Positions 33,049 to 42,180 of a stretch of DNA of 64,000 nt are shown here, in pieces. This DNA comes from CAYLLN01 sp964384375 (lineage in GTDB: Bacteria > Planctomycetota > Planctomycetia > Pirellulales > Pirellulaceae). The notes under the pieces were generated by a model. The model was given only the letters and a program-made list of their open reading frames with translations, searched no databases and was not told where the DNA came from. Positions within the stretch are counted from its first letter, which is position 1; every line of letters begins with the position of its first letter. The stretch is from positions 11,084-75,083 of the forward strand of contig CAYLLN010000028.1 of assembly GCA_964384375.1 (NCBI GenBank). Direction: 5' to 3'. The position numbers were made by a program, and so were the translations under genes.

Positions 33049-33564
33049 CACACACTGCCAGCGTGCCAGCACAGCAGTGCAGTCACGAAGAATCGCGAAA
33101 CTTTTCCTCAAGAATCGCGTAGGAACTTGTGCAGGAATTGACTCGCCGGGAGCGGCTGCGAACAATAGCCGTCCTCCTCGAAAACAGCGCCGCGGACCGC
33201 GCCCTGAAGCGTGGTCCGTTTATGACGATTACGGCGACTGGGTAAACTTCGCACGCAAGGGATTGCCACACAAAAACTTCGGAAAAACAAGGCTCAAACC
33301 GCGTCGGCAAGTCGGCAAAAAAACTTCAAAGATTTTTGCGCGACGTAAGCCGCGGCCGCTCAAGCGGTTAGCGCGGCAGGAGCCCGGCGAGGCCCAAAAA
33401 TCCATTTGCGTAAGTGCCGTGCATCCGGCAAATTCTGAAGTAGGACGCGCGGCGCAGACAGTGCGCGGATCGTGCCGCGCGACGACACGGTGAGCTGCGG
33501 GCGGCAGGAGGCACGCGCCCTTTGGCAGCCTGGAATTTGCAACCTGGTGAGCGTGAGAAGCCCT
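33049..33564. other. Long gene-free leader of the YTV-like gene
   Basis: No gene is supported. The only promoter-like pair is TTGACT (33138-33143) and ACAATA (33162-33167) with an 18-base spacer, weak by itself. The A/T-rich part near 33280-33340 could belong to a leader RNA. I see no known riboswitch motif. Confidence 0.35.
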
Positions 33565-35163
33565 ATGAAAGCCCCCATCCGTTTTCTTGCCACTCTCGGC
33601 ATCGTCGGCGCCAGCGGCGCGGGCCTCGGCCTGTTTTCGCCCGGCGCGGCGGCATTGGCTCAAGATTGCTCGTGCTCGTCGTTCCGCATCGTGCAAAAGA
33701 CGGTCTATGACCAGGTGCCGGTGACGACGTATCGCCTCGAGTACGAGACGATCATCGAGGAGCGTCCGGTCACCACGCAGCGGCCGGAGTGGACCACCGA
33801 GATGCGTGAGCGGCGATTCACCGTCGCTCGTCCCGTGACCGAAACGGCAACTCGCGAGGAGCGGTTCATCGTTCGCCGCCCGGTGACCGAGACCGAATAT
33901 CGTGAGGAATCGTACGACAAAGTAACGTGGGTGACCGAAACGCAATCGCGGCAGGAGCGGGTGATCGTCAATCGCCCGGTGACTGAAACGCAGATGCGCG
34001 AGCAGACCTTCACGGTCCGCCGACCCGTGACCGAAACGGTGATGCAGGACCAATCGTTCGTCGTTCGCCGCCCCGTGCAAGAGACGGTGATGCAGCAGCA
34101 AGCGGTGACGGCGTTTCAACCCGTGACGACGATGCAGACCCAGGTCGTCGAACAAGGGGGTCTGCAAACGCAGTGGAACTACATCCCCGGCCGCACTCGC
34201 AATCGTCTGACGCGCGTGCCGCGGGGCTACTTGTTCGATCCCGTGACGGGCCAGCCCGTGTGGCAACGCGGCGGCCTCCGCTGGGTGCCGCAGACCGGTC
34301 CGGGAGCGTTCCAGCCGCAGCAGACGTTTGTGTCGAACCCGGTGACGGTGCAGTCGCCGGTCACCACGATGCAGCCGACCACGATCATGCAGGATGTGCC
34401 AGTGACGGTGCAACGCTGGCAGGACGAGGTCGTGAACCAGCAGGTGCCGGTAACGGTGCAGCGCTGGCAGGATGAAACCGTCGTGCAGCAGACACCCGTG
34501 CAAGTGACCCGCATGGAGCAGGAAGAGCAGATTCGCGACATTCCGGTGACTGTGCAGCGCCCGCAAGTCGAGCGCGTGACGTACAAAGTGCCGGTCGAGC
34601 GGATTCGCTGGGAAGAAGAAGAACAGGTCCGCCAGGTGCCCTACACCGTGCAGCGGATCGAGACGGAAGAACGCGTCGAACAGATTCCGGTGCGTGTCTG
34701 CCGCTATGTGACCGAGACCACGACCGTGCAAGTGCCACGAACGGTTGGCCGCTGGGTCGCTCAGGAAACCAACCGCCTCGTGCCGCGGACGGTGACGATG
34801 CGCGTGCCGCTCGATGGAACGTATGACGGCGTGATCTACGAAGGGCCGACGACGAGCTTCTACGCTCCGCTCTATCTGCCCCCGTCGAGCACGACTCGGC
34901 AGAAGATTGAAACCAAGCGCGCGACGTCCCCCGCCGCTCCCAAGCCCGAAGCCGATCCGCTGACTGAAGCGGGGAAGGGAACCGGCAAGGCAGGCGAAGG
35001 GGGCGCGAAGGAACCCGCCGACGAAAAGCCGTCGCTGGGAACCGAGAGCCAGAAACCTGCCGAAGAGAAGGCGGGAGAAGCCTCGGGTGAAAAGGCCGGC
35101 GAAAAGAAGGCCGGCGAGGCTGGACCGGCTCTCGGCGATGCAGCTGGAGGCAAAGACGCCTAA
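33565..35163 (+). CDS. YTV-like repeat surface protein
   Basis: From the ATG at 33565 the protein has 532 residues: a signal peptide (PIRFLATLGIVGASGAGLGL), then about 420 residues of imperfect repeats such as RPVTETATREERFIVRRP, PVTETQMREQTFTVRRP and VPVTVQRWQDE. VPYTVQR and IPVRVCR match the VPYTVCR theme of the planctomycete YTV cell-surface proteins (repeat of Tyr/Thr/Val, often with Cys). Few cysteines occur, and a Lys/Ala/Gly/Glu-rich low-complexity tail follows (AGEGGAKEPADEKPS). It is likely an abundant wall or envelope protein. The repeats also keep an antisense frame open for 500 codons. Confidence 0.75.
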   Translation: MKAPIRFLATLGIVGASGAGLGLFSPGAAALAQDCSCSSFRIVQKTVYDQVPVTTYRLEYETIIEERPVTTQRPEWTTEMRERRFTVARPVTETATREERFIVRRPVTETEYREESYDKVTWVTETQSRQERVIVNRPVTETQMREQTFTVRRPVTETVMQDQSFVVRRPVQETVMQQQAVTAFQPVTTMQTQVVEQGGLQTQWNYIPGRTRNRLTRVPRGYLFDPVTGQPVWQRGGLRWVPQTGPGAFQPQQTFVSNPVTVQSPVTTMQPTTIMQDVPVTVQRWQDEVVNQQVPVTVQRWQDETVVQQTPVQVTRMEQEEQIRDIPVTVQRPQVERVTYKVPVERIRWEEEEQVRQVPYTVQRIETEERVEQIPVRVCRYVTETTTVQVPRTVGRWVAQETNRLVPRTVTMRVPLDGTYDGVIYEGPTTSFYAPLYLPPSSTTRQKIETKRATSPAAPKPEADPLTEAGKGTGKAGEGGAKEPADEKPSLGTESQKPAEEKAGEASGEKAGEKKAGEAGPALGDAAGGKDA

Positions 35164-35306
35164 AAAGTTTCCGCCGGCCCAGCGGGACTTTGGCGTTTTT
35201 CACATCCAAGCATCCGCCCCGCCCGCATTGTCAAAGCGGGGCGTATCTGAGATATTCGACCTGTGGCAGCGAACCTGGGCCAGTCCCACGGCATCACTGT
35301 TCACAA

Positions 35307-35381
35307 CGGGGTGTAGCGTAACCTGGCTAGCGCGTCTGCATGGGGTGCAGAAGGTTGCAGGTTCAAATCCTGTCACCCCGA
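35307..35381 (+). tRNA. tRNA-Pro (anticodon GGG)
   Basis: A complete 75-base cloverleaf: acceptor stem CGGGGTG/CACCCCG with C1-G72 as in bacterial tRNA-Pro, D-arm GCG/CGC, anticodon stem TCTGC/GCAGA with loop ATGGGGT (anticodon GGG at 35342-35344), and T-arm GCAGG/CCTGT with loop TTCAAAT. The 3' CCA is not encoded. It is located in the gap after the YTV-like gene. Confidence 0.93.
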
Positions 35382-35442
35382 CTTTACATTCAAAATCCCG
35401 ATCGCAGTGTTCCGAACTCTAATTTGAGCCCTGGGCAAATTT

Positions 35443-35754
35443 CTATTCGCCCACAATCGGCATCAGGTACGGATCCTGAACGACGTAGCGGCGTTTCGCC
35501 TGACCGGCGGCATCGAGGTACTTTCGCCAGGCTGCCGGCGTCGAGCCGGCAGTGCGGTAGTCGGCCCAGAGCTGTTCGAGCTCCTTGCAGTACGCTTCCC
35601 AGGCGATGCGGCGGTCGCGGTCCTCGGCCCGGCGTTCAAACACGCGGATCGTCGGCTGGGCGTAGTGAGCCGGATGGGCGTGGTTCACGACCGGCTGCCC
35701 GGGCGGTACCGAGGCGGCAGACAGAGCGACGGCAAGGACGGCGGACGAGATCAT
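35443..35754 (-). CDS. Small secreted hypothetical protein
   Basis: The ATG at 35754 gives 103 residues with a signal peptide (MISSAVLAVALSAASVPPG). The mature part is helical and charged (DRDRRIAWEAYCKELEQLWA, KYLDAAGQAKRRYVVQDPYL). It lies convergent to the tRNA. No family is recognised. Confidence 0.65.
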   Translation of the reverse strand: MISSAVLAVALSAASVPPGQPVVNHAHPAHYAQPTIRVFERRAEDRDRRIAWEAYCKELEQLWADYRTAGSTPAAWRKYLDAAGQAKRRYVVQDPYLMPIVGE

Positions 35755-36247
35755 GGCTGGGCTCCTGCGGACGGCTGGTCGGAAGTTGCGCAAGCGGTGG
35801 GCCGACAAGTTTAGCTCACGCTGGACTATGAAGTCGTTGCTGGCAGATCGGATTTTCGCCTGATTTTACTTGCCCAGGCTCTACATCCTGCCTGGCCGGC
35901 TGTCTCATCCGAATCGGACTGGCATCGCTTAACTCGCCGCAAATCCTTTCCCAATAAACAGTTGCGATCTAAAGTTCAGTCTTTGCGGCCTTCTGTGAGG
36001 TTGCCGATATGGCTTGCAACCCGCCACGGCCGTCGTTAAGGTGCAGGACGGTTTGCGACCGCCTCACGCGCGGTTCGCTGGGTAGGGGTGTGGAATCGCA
36101 TCCTGCCGAATATGTGGTTTCAAGCTGAATTGCGCATTTTGACGAAGTTGATGGTATCGCGTTGTGTGCCGACGACGGCGCTTGCTGCTTGCTAGCGTCC
36201 GCCTTGCCGCCGAAGTGGCGGTCCCTCCCCAGCGCGACCAACTGACG
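35755..36247. other. Gene-free region before the MMPL gene
   Basis: I see no gene, clear promoter or terminator. Short frames are present but lack ribosome-binding sites. TTGACG at 36139-36144 might be a -35 box, but no convincing -10 follows. Confidence 0.4.
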
Positions 36248-39200
36248 ATGGAAAAGCCCACCTTCTTCGCCCGACGCGCGCTCCTGATCCTGGTGCTCGT
36301 GTTTTTCTTTGTCCCGTTTGCTCTCCGCGGCGCGCGGATGGCCATTCAGGGGATGAAGAACGACGTGAAGGACTGGCTTCCTAAGGAATTTGCCGAAACC
36401 AAGGATCTCGATGACTTTCGCAAGCATTTCCTTAGCGAGCAGTTCGTGCTCGTGAGCTGGGATGGTTGCCACGGAGACGCGGAAGACGAGCGCTTCCGGC
36501 TGTTTGTCGCCAAGCTGACCCCCGAATTGCCCCCCTCTGTGCTCAATGCTCAAGCCGAAGCAGCAGCCAAAGCCGCGAGTGAAGTGGGCGAGGCTCCATC
36601 AGCCGAAGCATCCACAGAAAATGGCGAAGAGACAGAACTCGACGGAGCGATCGGCAATCCCACTCGCTATATCCACCACGGTGACGACTTTATCGGCGAC
36701 AAGCTCGGTCTCTACTTTGCCGGTGACTGGTATGAGAACTGGGGAGATCGCGGCGAGAAGTGGCTGAAAGGGCGGCGGCTGGACAAACCGGACAGCAACG
36801 AAGAGGCGTGGTATTTCCTCACGCCCGATGGCGACTTGTTCCGCTGGAATGGCGTCGATGCTCCACCGGCAGCGATCTCGAGGTCCATTTATCGCGCGAC
36901 GGTCACTCGGCGGGTTGAAGGGGAACTGGTCCACGCTTTTGGGCCCATCGATGGCCCCTGGTACCACTCCGATCCACGGCGACTGCGGGCACAGCTCTTC
37001 AAGACGGTAACGACCGGCCCTGACGTTCTCGCCAGTCTGACGCGCGACGGCGGCGAACTGGCAGGCAACGAGGAAGAGGCCCATCGCCGCCTGGCCGGAT
37101 CGCTCTTCGGCCCACCTGACGAGAAGACAGGGGAGCGCACCACGTGCATCATGCTCACCCTGACCGATGCCGCTCGCCGCAACCTGCATCTGGTGCTGGG
37201 GCGTGGGATGCTGGGCAAGCCGCGCGGACAGCTCTACGAGGTCGCCAGCGAGACGAACATTCCCGATGATGAATTGCGAATGGGTGGGCCGCCCGTCGAT
37301 AACGTCGCGATCGATGAGGAAGGCTCCATCACGCTCGTCCGGCTGATTGGGCTGTCGGCGGCGCTAGGCATCGTCCTGTCGCTGATTTGCTTCCGCAGCA
37401 TCACCGCGACGATCATGATTTTCTTCGTCGGCGGCATCTCGGCCGTCATGAGCCTGGCGTTCGTCTGGTGGTCTGGGAGCTCCGTCGATGCGATCATGAT
37501 GTCGATGCCGTCGCTGGTGTATGTGCTGGGGCTGTCGGGCGCGGCGCACATCATCAACTACTATCGCGAGGCTGTCGAAGAGCACGGCTATAAGGGTGCT
37601 CCCGAGCGGGCGATTGCTCACGGCTGGAAACCTGCCCTGCTGTGCAATATCACCACCGCGATTGGCCTAGTGACGCTGGTGACGAGCGAATTAGTGCCGA
37701 TTCGCAAATTCGGGCTGTTTTCGGCGATCGGCGTCATGGCAACATTGCTGTTCCTGTTTACGTATCTGCCGTCGGCCCTCCAAATCTGGCCGCAAAAGCC
37801 GCGAAAGAAGACTCGAGGCACAGCGGCACAAGAACGGTCGTGGATCGCAGCGATCCTCGATAATTGTTGGGAGCGGCTGGCCGGCTTCATCATTCGGCAC
37901 CATGGTCTCGTGGCGGTGAGCTGTATCCTGGTCATCGGTGTGTTCAGTTATGGTCTCTATTACATGAACACGTCGGTGAACCTACTCCGTATGTTCCACG
38001 CCGACGCCAAGATCATCAAAGACTACGAGTGGCTGGAGAAAAACCTTGGCGAACTGGTGCCGATGGAGATCGTGGTCCGCGTGCCGAGGAAGGACCAATG
38101 CCCATCGAACCTCGAACTGAAGGCCCTCCGCGAGGAACTTGTCGCGTCCGACACGACCGACCAGCGGAAGGGGGAGATTCAGAAAATCTTGGGCGAGGCC
38201 CAGTTCCAGATGCCGTTCCTCGAACGGATGGAGACGGCGGCCCGCGTGCAGCAACAGATTGAGGAAGAATTCGGCGCCAAGGGACGCGGCGTTGTGGGCA
38301 AGGCCCTTTCCGCCGCGACGTTTGTTCGACCCTTGCCCAAGCCCGGAGGCAGCACGCTTGCCCGCTCGCTCCGCAGCAGCACGAGCGGCCGGCTGGAAGC
38401 TCACATCGACGAATTCCTGCACAGCGACTATCTGCGGATCGACGAGCAGGACCAGACAGAGCTCTGGCGCGTAAGTCTTCGCGTGGGAGCGACCAAGGGG
38501 GTCGATTACGGCGCGTTCGTCGCCAATCTGCAGCAGACGGTCGAGCCGATCCTGCTCGCTCAGCAGAAGCGAGAACTCATTTTGCGGCAGATTGCCGAGC
38601 GTCACGCCGAGCAAGACGGTCAACCACGTCCACTGGCTGGCTCCAAGGTGCTCCTCGTCGGCGTGCCCGCAGGAACATTCGCCGCTGCGGCTTCCGAGGA
38701 GGAAGCATCCGACGAAAGCGCGGCGCTGTCGTCAACCGTGCGAGCCAACGAAGCAGCGCACGATCCGACGCGCGACTTTGCTCCCATCGACCAAGGCCGC
38801 ATCTTCGCCCGCTCGCTCCGCGACTTGCTCGTCAACTCGCGGCTGAAGGTGAGCATGCTTCCCAGCGGCGAAACGGACGCCGATCTCTCCGGGTTCGACT
38901 GTGTGGTCGTCGTCAGCGAACCGGCCGGCAAGAGTATGACCGATTTGCGTGCGGCAGCACCGCTGGTGATCGACGCCCGCGGATTCGCATTTCAACCGGG
39001 TGTCGGTCAGCCGACAGCCTACGAACACAACCGGCACGACGTATCGGCGGTGTACACCGGCGTGGTGCCGATCGTTTATAAAGCGCAGCGGATGCTGCTC
39101 GACAGCCTGATTCAGAGCACGTTCTGGTCGGTCATCATGATCACGCCGCTGCTCATGTGGATTGCCCGCAGCATGAGTGCCGGTCTCGTGGCGATGCTGC

Positions 39201-39790
39201 CGAACGTACTCCCCGTGCTCATGGTCTTTGGCGGCATGGGATGGATGGGAATCGACGTCGATGTCGGTTCGATGATGACGGCGAGTATCGCCCTGGGCGT
39301 TGCCGTCGATGACACCATTCACTATCTGAACTGGTTCCGCGAGGAACTGGACCGCTGCGGCGATCGCAAGCAAGCCATCGTTGCGGCCTATAAACACTGT
39401 GCCACACCGACGCTGCAAGCCGCCACGATCAGCGGCCTGGGCCTGTCGATCTTTGCCATCAGCACGTTCACGCCCACGCAGCGATTCGGCACGCTGATGC
39501 TCGTGATCCTGTGGCTGGGTGCCGCGGCTGAACTGATCTTTTTCCCGGCGCTTCTGGCCGGCCCGCTTGGCTCGGTCTTCAAGCCGCGTAAGAAGGCATC
39601 GCAGCCGGTGCAAGAGCCCGCACACGCCGGACCGCCGCAGTTGCAAGTCGTGCGGCACGACGCTGCCGAGGACGACACGGTCGATGACGACGCACCGGTG
39701 GCAGAAGTGGGGGGTGCGCCCGCGCCACACGCTGCAAAGTCTGGCATCCGCGCCGTGCGTCACGACGGTTCGCATCGCCCACGGGCGTAG
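36248..39790 (+). CDS. MMPL/RND-family membrane exporter
   Basis: The 1180-residue protein from the ATG at 36248 has the RND layout: one N-terminal span (ALLILVLVFFFVPFAL), a large outer loop (about 35-350), five spans including IVLSLICFRSITATIMIFFV, then a short cytoplasmic loop, a second TM start (GLVAVSCILVIGVFSYGLYY), a second long loop and five C-terminal spans with GVAVDDTIHYLNWFREEL. The last motif resembles the MMPL proton-relay region with acidic residues. The substrate may be a lipid or hopanoid. The tail is Pro/Asp-rich (RKKASQPVQEPAHAGPPQLQ). Confidence 0.9.
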   Translation: MEKPTFFARRALLILVLVFFFVPFALRGARMAIQGMKNDVKDWLPKEFAETKDLDDFRKHFLSEQFVLVSWDGCHGDAEDERFRLFVAKLTPELPPSVLNAQAEAAAKAASEVGEAPSAEASTENGEETELDGAIGNPTRYIHHGDDFIGDKLGLYFAGDWYENWGDRGEKWLKGRRLDKPDSNEEAWYFLTPDGDLFRWNGVDAPPAAISRSIYRATVTRRVEGELVHAFGPIDGPWYHSDPRRLRAQLFKTVTTGPDVLASLTRDGGELAGNEEEAHRRLAGSLFGPPDEKTGERTTCIMLTLTDAARRNLHLVLGRGMLGKPRGQLYEVASETNIPDDELRMGGPPVDNVAIDEEGSITLVRLIGLSAALGIVLSLICFRSITATIMIFFVGGISAVMSLAFVWWSGSSVDAIMMSMPSLVYVLGLSGAAHIINYYREAVEEHGYKGAPERAIAHGWKPALLCNITTAIGLVTLVTSELVPIRKFGLFSAIGVMATLLFLFTYLPSALQIWPQKPRKKTRGTAAQERSWIAAILDNCWERLAGFIIRHHGLVAVSCILVIGVFSYGLYYMNTSVNLLRMFHADAKIIKDYEWLEKNLGELVPMEIVVRVPRKDQCPSNLELKALREELVASDTTDQRKGEIQKILGEAQFQMPFLERMETAARVQQQIEEEFGAKGRGVVGKALSAATFVRPLPKPGGSTLARSLRSSTSGRLEAHIDEFLHSDYLRIDEQDQTELWRVSLRVGATKGVDYGAFVANLQQTVEPILLAQQKRELILRQIAERHAEQDGQPRPLAGSKVLLVGVPAGTFAAAASEEEASDESAALSSTVRANEAAHDPTRDFAPIDQGRIFARSLRDLLVNSRLKVSMLPSGETDADLSGFDCVVVVSEPAGKSMTDLRAAAPLVIDARGFAFQPGVGQPTAYEHNRHDVSAVYTGVVPIVYKAQRMLLDSLIQSTFWSVIMITPLLMWIARSMSAGLVAMLPNVLPVLMVFGGMGWMGIDVDVGSMMTASIALGVAVDDTIHYLNWFREELDRCGDRKQAIVAAYKHCATPTLQAATISGLGLSIFAISTFTPTQRFGTLMLVILWLGAAAELIFFPALLAGPLGSVFKPRKKASQPVQEPAHAGPPQLQVVRHDAAEDDTVDDDAPVAEVGGAPAPHAAKSGIRAVRHDGSHRPRA

Positions 39791-39797
39791 GTTGCAA

Positions 39798-40616
39798 TCA
39801 GATCGCTCGCAGCAGCACTTCGCCGCGGCCCCCTTCCAGCAGGTCGCCGTTGTAGAGGTCGTAGTCGCAGTGCAACAGTTCTTCCGGCACGGCAAACTCG
39901 GGGCGCCGAAGTTCGCGGAAGAGTAATGTGAGAGCGTCCGGACGATATCGGCAGGCGCGGCGAAACGTCGGCAGCATCGGCGGGGCCTCGCGGCCAAAGA
40001 AGCCGAGCGTGCCGCGGCGCATCCCCGCGCCGTGCCGAATGCCGCTGGTGCCAAAGATCAAGATGCTTCCCGCGAGCATGTTCATGCCGGCGAGGTCGCC
40101 GATGTTGCCGCCGATGGCGATGAGGCCGCGACGCATACTGTGGCCGATTTCGTTCCCTGCATCGCCGCCGACAAGAATCGTTCCCTTGGTCATCCCCTTG
40201 GGGCTGCCGCGATACGCCGAGCCGACGAGGTGACCGGCCCGGCCGCGAACGTGAATGAGCCCGCCGTGCATCTCGCCGCCGACCCAGTCGCTGGTGTTAC
40301 CCAGCACGTGAATCTCACCACCTTTCATTTCGCTGCCGACGTGCCGGCCCGCATTGCCGTGTACCACAATTTTGCCGGCCGCGAGCTTCGTCCCGATCCA
40401 GTGAACGCCCGAAAGGTCCCCTTCCCAGTCGTGAATATCGTCGTCCGTGCTGCCACGGATGGCGAAGAACTCGGCCAGCGGAGTTTTCACGTTCCCCTGG
40501 AACATGTCGAGCTTCTCAATCTCTGCCAGCGACTTGCCACGAACCGTGTCGGGTGTGATCCCCTCTACCTCCAGCGGCACGGATGATGGCTGGCGAAGCG
40601 TGAGGCGAAGAGGCAT
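39798..40616 (-). CDS. fhcC: Formylmethanofuran dehydrogenase subunit C-like protein (FhcC)
   Basis: The ATG at 40616 gives 272 residues. The protein is a beta-helix made of repeated G-x-I-x-V-x-G-N units: GKIVVHGNAGRHVGSEMKGG, EIHVLGNTSDWVGGEMHGG and LIHVRGRAGHLVGSAYRGS. FwdC/FhcC and the C-terminal domain of glutamate synthase share this fold. In planctomycetes, FhcC belongs to the formyltransferase/hydrolase complex of the tetrahydromethanopterin C1 pathway. No other Fhc gene is in this window, so a FwdC homologue of other function is possible. Confidence 0.85.
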   Translation of the reverse strand: MPLRLTLRQPSSVPLEVEGITPDTVRGKSLAEIEKLDMFQGNVKTPLAEFFAIRGSTDDDIHDWEGDLSGVHWIGTKLAAGKIVVHGNAGRHVGSEMKGGEIHVLGNTSDWVGGEMHGGLIHVRGRAGHLVGSAYRGSPKGMTKGTILVGGDAGNEIGHSMRRGLIAIGGNIGDLAGMNMLAGSILIFGTSGIRHGAGMRRGTLGFFGREAPPMLPTFRRACRYRPDALTLLFRELRRPEFAVPEELLHCDYDLYNGDLLEGGRGEVLLRAI

Positions 40617-40709
40617 GAGGCAGGGACTCGGGGCCAGGGGTTCGGGATGGTGGGAACGAAAGTATAACAAAAGCATCCCTTCGCGCGACTGACACGCAGG
40701 CAAACTGCA

Positions 40710-41426
40710 ATGCCATCCCCGAGCCCCGAGCCCCGAGCCCTCCGTCCCTCCGTGGGCGGCATTATCCTTTGCGGCGGGCGAAGTTCCCGCATGGGGCTTC
40801 CGAAGGCAACGCTGCCGTTTGGCGACGAACTAATGCTGCAGCGGGTCGTGCGGCTCTTGTCGTCGGTCGTGTCGCCGATTGTGGTGGTGGCTGCGCCCGA
40901 ACAAGATCTGCCGCCGCTGCCGGCGGGTGTGATGATTGCGCGGGACGAGCGCGAGGGGCGCGGGCCGCTGGAAGGGCTGCTTGCTGGACTGACCGCAATT
41001 GCTCCGCATGCCGCCGCGGCCTATGCAACCAGCTGCGATGTTCCGCTGCTGGTGCCGGCGTTTGTGGAGGCGATGATTGCGTACTTGGTAGGTCCGGCAC
41101 GGCAAGCCGGACCTACGGCGATCGCCGTCCCGGTCGAAGGGGAGTTCCACCATCCGCTGGCGTCCGTCTATCGCACGAGCGTCGTCGATGCGATCGCCGA
41201 GTTGCTCGCAGCCGATCAGCTTCGGCCCGTCTTCCTGTTCGACCGTGTCAACACGCTCCGCGTGAGTGTGGACAAGCTTCGGGCGGTCGATCCCCGGCTC
41301 GATACGCTCCGGAATCTGAACTTCGTGGAAGACTATTTTGCCGCACTGGCCGACGCCGGCATCACTCCCGATCCGGCGATCGTTCGCGCTTTTGCCGATC
41401 GAAGTATCTCGCCAAGAACTCGGTAG
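40710..41426 (+). CDS. mobA: Molybdenum cofactor guanylyltransferase
   Basis: The 238-residue protein has the MobA signature near the start (GGIILCGGRSSRMGLPKATL) and the later DVPLLVPAFVEAM and HHPLASVYRTSVV. It attaches GMP to molybdopterin to give the MGD cofactor of formate dehydrogenase-like enzymes. About ten residues (VGPARQAGPT) near residue 130 are encoded by a palindromic repeat and are not in normal MobA. The N-terminal Pro/Ser-rich leader reads a CCCCGAG tandem tract. It is divergent from the FhcC-like gene by 93 bp. Confidence 0.9.
   Translation: MPSPSPEPRALRPSVGGIILCGGRSSRMGLPKATLPFGDELMLQRVVRLLSSVVSPIVVVAAPEQDLPPLPAGVMIARDEREGRGPLEGLLAGLTAIAPHAAAAYATSCDVPLLVPAFVEAMIAYLVGPARQAGPTAIAVPVEGEFHHPLASVYRTSVVDAIAELLAADQLRPVFLFDRVNTLRVSVDKLRAVDPRLDTLRNLNFVEDYFAALADAGITPDPAIVRAFADRSISPRTR
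41088..41116. repeat. Palindromic repeat inside mobA (GTAGGTCCGGC family), copy 2
   Basis: GTAGGTCCGGC (41088-41098), a 7-base spacer and GCCGGACCTAC (41106-41116) form a perfect inverted repeat. It is read in frame as VGPARQAGPT. A related copy follows the EamA stop codon at 15656-15685. Confidence 0.75.
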
Positions 41427-42174
41427 ATTGGCCGCCGCCAAGGACGTTGTCGAGACGCGTGTAGGGCCGTTGACCACGCGGACGACGCTTCTTATCCGGG
41501 GCGGGATGGCCGACGTATTCGCACACGCGGCACTGGCGTGTGCGCTCGCCGAGCCAGGCCGCCTTGCATCGCGGGCAATGTGGCATCAGCCTCCACCATG
41601 TCCCCTCGATCTTGCCAGCCGGGTAGAACTGCACGTGCAGCCGAAGGTTGGCGGCAAGCCCGGTGTCACATCCGGCGGCCAGTTCAGCGAGACCTGCTGC
41701 TGGAGCGAGTCGAGCAACCACCGCAAGTTGCTGCAAGGACAGCGGCGAGTTGATCCATAAGGCGTACCAGCGAGGCGTCGTAGCCGGAAAGAGTGCAACA
41801 ATCTCCGACGCCAGGTTCAGTTGCTCGATCGCTTGCTCCATGGCAGCGATGACATCTGGTGTGACCGGCGTCAGGCCGTAACAGCCGGCGTAATTCAACT
41901 CGGAGCCTTCTTCACCTCGGTTCGCCGGGCAACTCCTGCATGCCGCGGCCACCGCCGATTCGCCGCCGTAGATCGCCAGTGCATCGAAAATGCGGAATCC
42001 AAAGGGTGGATTGACGGCAATTTCATCGAGCACGCGGTTCTCGCGGCGGGCGGCGCTGACAGCCCGCGCAGCGCGTAATTGGCGTTCAGTCCGTTCGGGG
42101 TCGCTGCCGTCCTGCTCGCCCCGAAGGGGGCAAGTGAACTCGATAGCCCAAGCGAGAAATTCGGGCGTTTCCAC
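41362..42174 (-). CDS. Zinc-ribbon hypothetical protein
   Basis: The 270-residue protein starts with GTG six bases after the purH stop codon. It has cysteine pairs, AACRSCPANRGEEGSE and the ribbon CPRCKAAWLGERTRQCRVCE near the C-terminus, followed by a basic tail (KKRRPRGQRPYTRLDN) that might bind nucleic acid. Its last 65 bases overlap the 3' end of mobA. No family is recognised. It is translated with purH. Confidence 0.65.
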   Translation of the reverse strand: METPEFLAWAIEFTCPLRGEQDGSDPERTERQLRAARAVSAARRENRVLDEIAVNPPFGFRIFDALAIYGGESAVAAACRSCPANRGEEGSELNYAGCYGLTPVTPDVIAAMEQAIEQLNLASEIVALFPATTPRWYALWINSPLSLQQLAVVARLAPAAGLAELAAGCDTGLAANLRLHVQFYPAGKIEGTWWRLMPHCPRCKAAWLGERTRQCRVCEYVGHPAPDKKRRPRGQRPYTRLDNVLGGGQSTEFLARYFDRQKRERSPDRE

Positions 42175-42180
42175 GAGCGA

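Noticed and set aside
33138..33167. A promoter of TTGACT/ACAATA for the YTV-like gene.
   Set aside because: The spacer is 18 bases and the start codon about 400 bases away; this occurs by chance often, so it is only mentioned in the region entry.
33049..33564. A riboswitch in the long leader before the YTV-like gene.
   Set aside because: No conserved riboswitch core was recognised by eye and no metabolite link exists.
33229..34731. A 500-codon open frame antisense to the YTV-like gene.
   Set aside because: It exists because the sense repeats exclude antisense stops; the translation is His/Arg/Leu-rich and low complexity with no domain, and the sense strand has a signal peptide and family repeats.
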